A stretch of 64,000 bases of DNA, taken from NCBI GenBank assembly GCA_002291925.1, contig DBAY01000069.1:18142-82141 (forward strand), read 5' to 3'. The translations under genes and the position numbers were made by a program. How positions within the stretch are numbered: the stretch's first letter is position 1; each line of letters starts with the position of its first letter. This DNA is from Alphaproteobacteria bacterium UBA998 (GTDB taxonomy: Bacteria; Pseudomonadota; Alphaproteobacteria; Rickettsiales; UBA998). Positions 61,207-64,000 of this stretch are shown here, piece by piece. The notes beneath the pieces are model-generated. The model did not search any database. It saw nothing but the letters and a program-made list of their open reading frames with translations, and was not told where the DNA came from.

Positions 61207-64000
61207 ATGGAAATCACCCGTGACCCTACACTTATTCAGCGCGAGGCGTCTGACCCGGCGGCCTCCGTGTGGGTGGCCGCGTCGGCGGGTTCGGGCAAGA
61301 CGAAAGTGCTCACCGACCGCGTGCTGCGCCTGCTACTCACCGAGACCTCGCCATCGCGCATCCTGTGCATCACCTATACGCGGGCGGCGGCGGCGGAGAT
61401 GGAAGCCCGCCTGTTCAAGCGCCTGAGCCAGTGGGCGGTGATCACCGAAGGCGAACTGGCCGCGGACATCGAGAAGCTCACCGGCCAGACGCCCACGCGC
61501 CGCCAGCTGCAAAACGCCCGCCGCCTTTTTACCGAGGCGCTGGAGGACAGCCCCGGCCTGCGGTTGCAGACCATCCATAGTTTCTGCCAGTCCGTGCTGG
61601 CCCGCTTCCCGCTGGAAGCCGGGGTGCCGCCGAATTTCAGCGTGCTGGATGAGCGCTCGGCGAGTGAGATGCTGGAGGAATCACGCCTTCGCCTGCTCGC
61701 CGGGCAGGAGGAGCCGGGCATCGCCGATGCCGCCTTCAGCGAGGCACTGGAATATCTGCTCGCGGAGGCCAGCGAATCAAGCTTCAGCGACCTGCTGCGC
61801 GCCATCATCCAGCAGCGGCGGCGCTTCGTGCGCGTGCTGGCGCAGCCGGGCGGGCTGAAGGCGGCGCAGGAGCAGCTTTACCAATCCTTTGGCGTGCCGC
61901 CGGGAGCGACAACGCAGGACATGCGCGTCTGTGATTTCTTCTATCTGCCCGACGATGCGCGCGCCGTCCGCCAGCTGGCCCGCGCGCTGATGCTGGGCGG
62001 CAAGTCCGATCAGGATTGCGCCACGAAGATGCTGCGCTTCCTAGAGAGCGACATGCAGGACTGGTCCGCGCTCGATGATTACATGGACGCCTTCCTCACC
62101 AAATCCGGCGAAATCCGCAAGAAGCTGCCCACCCAAGCTGTACAAAAAGCAGACCCGACACTCGCCGACATCTGGCAGGGCGAGGCTGCGCGGTGCCGCA
62201 ATCACCTCACGGCCCTGCGTGCGCTCGAGAATGCGCGCCTGAGCGTGCATACCCTCTCGCTGGCGGCGGCGCTCTTCACGCAATATGAACGCATGAAGCG
62301 CCTGCGCGGCGTGCTCGATTACGACGACCTCATCCTGCACACGCGCACTTTGCTGTGCGAGGGCGGCGCGGGCAGCCTGGACTGGGTGCTCTACAAGCTC
62401 GATGGCGGCATCGATCACCTGCTGGTGGACGAGGCGCAGGACACCTCCGCCGAGCAATGGGCCATCACCCAGCGGCTGGTGGAGGAGTTCTATGCCGGCC
62501 TCGGCGCGCGCGAGGTGGAGCGCACGCTCTTCGTGGTAGGCGACGGCAAACAGTCCATCTATCGCTTCCAAGGGGCCGAGCCAGAGGATTTCTTCCGCAT
62601 GCGGCAGGCGCTGGGGCGGCAGGTCGACCGCTCCCGCCATATCTGGCGCGAGGTGAAGCTGGAAGCCTCCTTCCGCTCAGTGCAGACCGTGCTCGATGTG
62701 GTGGACGCCACCTTCGCACTGCCCGGAATTCGCCTGCGCTCGCTTGATGACGGCGAGGCGCTGCGCCATATCGCTCACCGCGCTGGCCAGCCGGGCCGCG
62801 TCGAACTCTGGCCGGTGGTGGGCGGCGAGGAAGAAACGGACGAGCTGCCGTGGGCGCTGCCGACGGAGGAGCGCATGCGCGGCTCGGCGACGCACCGGCT
62901 CGCGGGCCGCATCGCCGCCACCGTGCGCGGCTGGCTGAGCGAGGGCCGCACTTTAGCAGCGACGGGCGAGCGCATCACCCCGGGCGATATTCTGGTGCTG
63001 GTGCGCCGCCGATCCGGCCTGGCGGAGGCCATCGCCAATGCGCTGCGGCAGGCGGGCGTCCCCGTCGCGGGCCTTGACCGCCTGCAGCTCACCAGCGCGC
63101 TCGCCGTGCGCGACCTGATGGCGCTGGGCCAGACACTGCTTTTGCCGCAGGGGGACCTGATGCTGGCCTGCGTGCTGAAATCACCGTTGTACGGCCTGAG
63201 CGAGGAGGCACTGTTTGCCCTGTGCTTCGGGCGCGGCACGCAACCCTTGTGGGAGCGGCTGATGGAATATCGCGGCGACGATGCCCGCACCAAGGCCGCG
63301 CGAGACGAGCTAGCAGTGCTGCACGATGCACACGTGGCGCATGGCTGCTCCTCGCCCTATGAGTTCTACACGGAACTTCTCTACGCACGCGACGCCATGA
63401 AGCGCTTCACCGCGCGCATGGGCGACGGCGTGCGCGAATTGCTGGAGGCCTTCCTGGAGCAGGCGCGCACCTACGAGTTGCAGCACCCGCCGAGCCTGCA
63501 GGGCTTCCTGCACTGGCTAGAGCGCGGCGAGGCCGACATCAAGCGCGACATGGATCAGAAGGCCACCGAAGTGCGCATCATGACCGTGCACGGCGCCAAG
63601 GGGCTGGAGGCACCCATCGTGTTCCTGCCCGACACCACCAGCCTCTCGCGCGGGCGGGACATCACCTTCGTGTCTGAAACTGTGGGGCAGGAAGGCACGG
63701 ACATCCTCATCCGCCTGCCCTCCTCGCGCGAGGACGACACGGAACATACCGCCCTGCTGCGCAGCCTCAAGGAAAGCGAGGATGAGGAGGAATATTTCCG
63801 CCTGCTCTACGTTGCCATGACCCGCGCGAAGGATGAGCTTTATGTCTGCGGCCTCGGCAGCGAACGCGAAGGCCGCACCACCTGGTACAGCGCCGTGAAG
63901 CAGGCACTGGAGGGCATGGAAGGCGTGGAGCGGGTAGAGGAGGAAAGCGGCGAGCGGCTCATCTTCGCCCCTCCCCCAGTAGGGGGGAGGCTGGGAGGGG
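61207..64000 (+). CDS. addA: Double-strand break repair helicase-nuclease AddA, 3' truncated
   Basis: AddA is the helicase/nuclease subunit that processes DNA double-strand ends with AddB. The frame gives 931 residues to the window end. Motifs in order are Walker A AASAGSGKTKVLTDR (about residue 20), CITYTRAAAAEME, TIHSFCQSVL, DYDDLI, LLVDEAQDTSAEQWAI (motif II), VVGDGKQSIYRFQGA (III), RIMTVHGAKGLEAPIVFLPD (V) and LLYVAMTRAKDELYVCG (VI). The C-terminal nuclease domain would follow beyond the window. The frame ends inside a copy of the 98-bp repeat (63968-64000), read as APPPVGGRLGG, which lies in the linker after motif VI. A poor ribosome site precedes the ATG. Confidence 0.92.
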   Translation, partial: MEITRDPTLIQREASDPAASVWVAASAGSGKTKVLTDRVLRLLLTETSPSRILCITYTRAAAAEMEARLFKRLSQWAVITEGELAADIEKLTGQTPTRRQLQNARRLFTEALEDSPGLRLQTIHSFCQSVLARFPLEAGVPPNFSVLDERSASEMLEESRLRLLAGQEEPGIADAAFSEALEYLLAEASESSFSDLLRAIIQQRRRFVRVLAQPGGLKAAQEQLYQSFGVPPGATTQDMRVCDFFYLPDDARAVRQLARALMLGGKSDQDCATKMLRFLESDMQDWSALDDYMDAFLTKSGEIRKKLPTQAVQKADPTLADIWQGEAARCRNHLTALRALENARLSVHTLSLAAALFTQYERMKRLRGVLDYDDLILHTRTLLCEGGAGSLDWVLYKLDGGIDHLLVDEAQDTSAEQWAITQRLVEEFYAGLGAREVERTLFVVGDGKQSIYRFQGAEPEDFFRMRQALGRQVDRSRHIWREVKLEASFRSVQTVLDVVDATFALPGIRLRSLDDGEALRHIAHRAGQPGRVELWPVVGGEEETDELPWALPTEERMRGSATHRLAGRIAATVRGWLSEGRTLAATGERITPGDILVLVRRRSGLAEAIANALRQAGVPVAGLDRLQLTSALAVRDLMALGQTLLLPQGDLMLACVLKSPLYGLSEEALFALCFGRGTQPLWERLMEYRGDDARTKAARDELAVLHDAHVAHGCSSPYEFYTELLYARDAMKRFTARMGDGVRELLEAFLEQARTYELQHPPSLQGFLHWLERGEADIKRDMDQKATEVRIMTVHGAKGLEAPIVFLPDTTSLSRGRDITFVSETVGQEGTDILIRLPSSREDDTEHTALLRSLKESEDEEEYFRLLYVAMTRAKDELYVCGLGSEREGRTTWYSAVKQALEGMEGVERVEEESGERLIFAPPPVGGRLGG
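63968..64000 (+). repeat. Start of the 98-bp element inside addA (cut by window edge)
   Basis: These 33 bases match the reversed right end of the element at 21460-21557 at 32 positions. The addA frame stays open through them. The rest of the element, and whether the frame returns to AddA sequence, lie beyond the window. Confidence 0.78.

Overview
The window is gene-dense, roughly 60% GC chromosomal DNA, most likely from an alphaproteobacterium. The pointers are a MucR/Ros-type regulator, a Fur protein of the type lacking the CxxC zinc site, an olsB-olsA ornithine-lipid pair, DUF2125 and DUF4174 proteins, AddA rather than RecB, and the ligase-associated DNA-repair set. The species cannot be fixed from the sequence. 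There is no phage, complete insertion sequence, CRISPR array or rRNA operon.

Layout. 1-4 kb: the end of tyrA, an unknown membrane protein, a HAD phosphatase and a D-amino-acid transaminase. 4-9.3 kb: a minus-strand dTDP-L-rhamnose operon (rmlB-rmlA-rmlD-rmlC) followed by a glycosyltransferase and a sugar epimerase. 9.4-12 kb: an exbB-exbD-exbD-tonB operon and a Trm112-like protein. 12.3-18 kb: tRNA-Gly(GCC), a chemotaxis receptor, an unknown protein, a small lipoprotein and dxs. 18.3-21 kb: two tandem OprP-type porin genes, each broken by one in-frame TAG. 21-30 kb: an L,D-transpeptidase, dapD, a Gld-like ABC transporter operon, a phosphatase, thpR and mnmC. 30.5-38.3 kb: a beta-helix/RTX protein and the DNA ligase/exonuclease/helicase/PdeM repair cluster. 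38.6-45.5 kb: a LON-domain protein, an HExxH protein, a Bax-inhibitor protein, rpmI-rplT and pheS-pheT. 45.5-50 kb: small and unknown genes, a glutathione peroxidase, a desaturase, tRNA-Gly(CCC) and a UDG-like protein. 50-56 kb: an NAD synthesis block (nadA, an SdhA-type flavoprotein, nadC). 56-61 kb: mucR, fur, olsB-olsA and a VanX-type dipeptidase. From 61.2 kb: addA, which runs off the end.

The most unusual feature is the repeat content. At least three families of palindromic repeats fill many intergenic gaps, often nested inside one another. Some lie in frame inside conserved housekeeping genes. A 98-bp element sits inside the sdhA-like gene and matches an intergenic copy at about 90 of 98 positions. 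The start of the same element enters addA at the right edge. A different palindrome adds about 20 residues to pheS. This resembles the protein-coding palindromic elements known from Rickettsia, but the sequences look unrelated.

Other points for a second look are the paired amber codons in the porins, an SdhA-type protein where nadB would be expected, a MucR homologue whose zinc-ligand histidines are replaced, and several small uncharacterised genes with their own signals.
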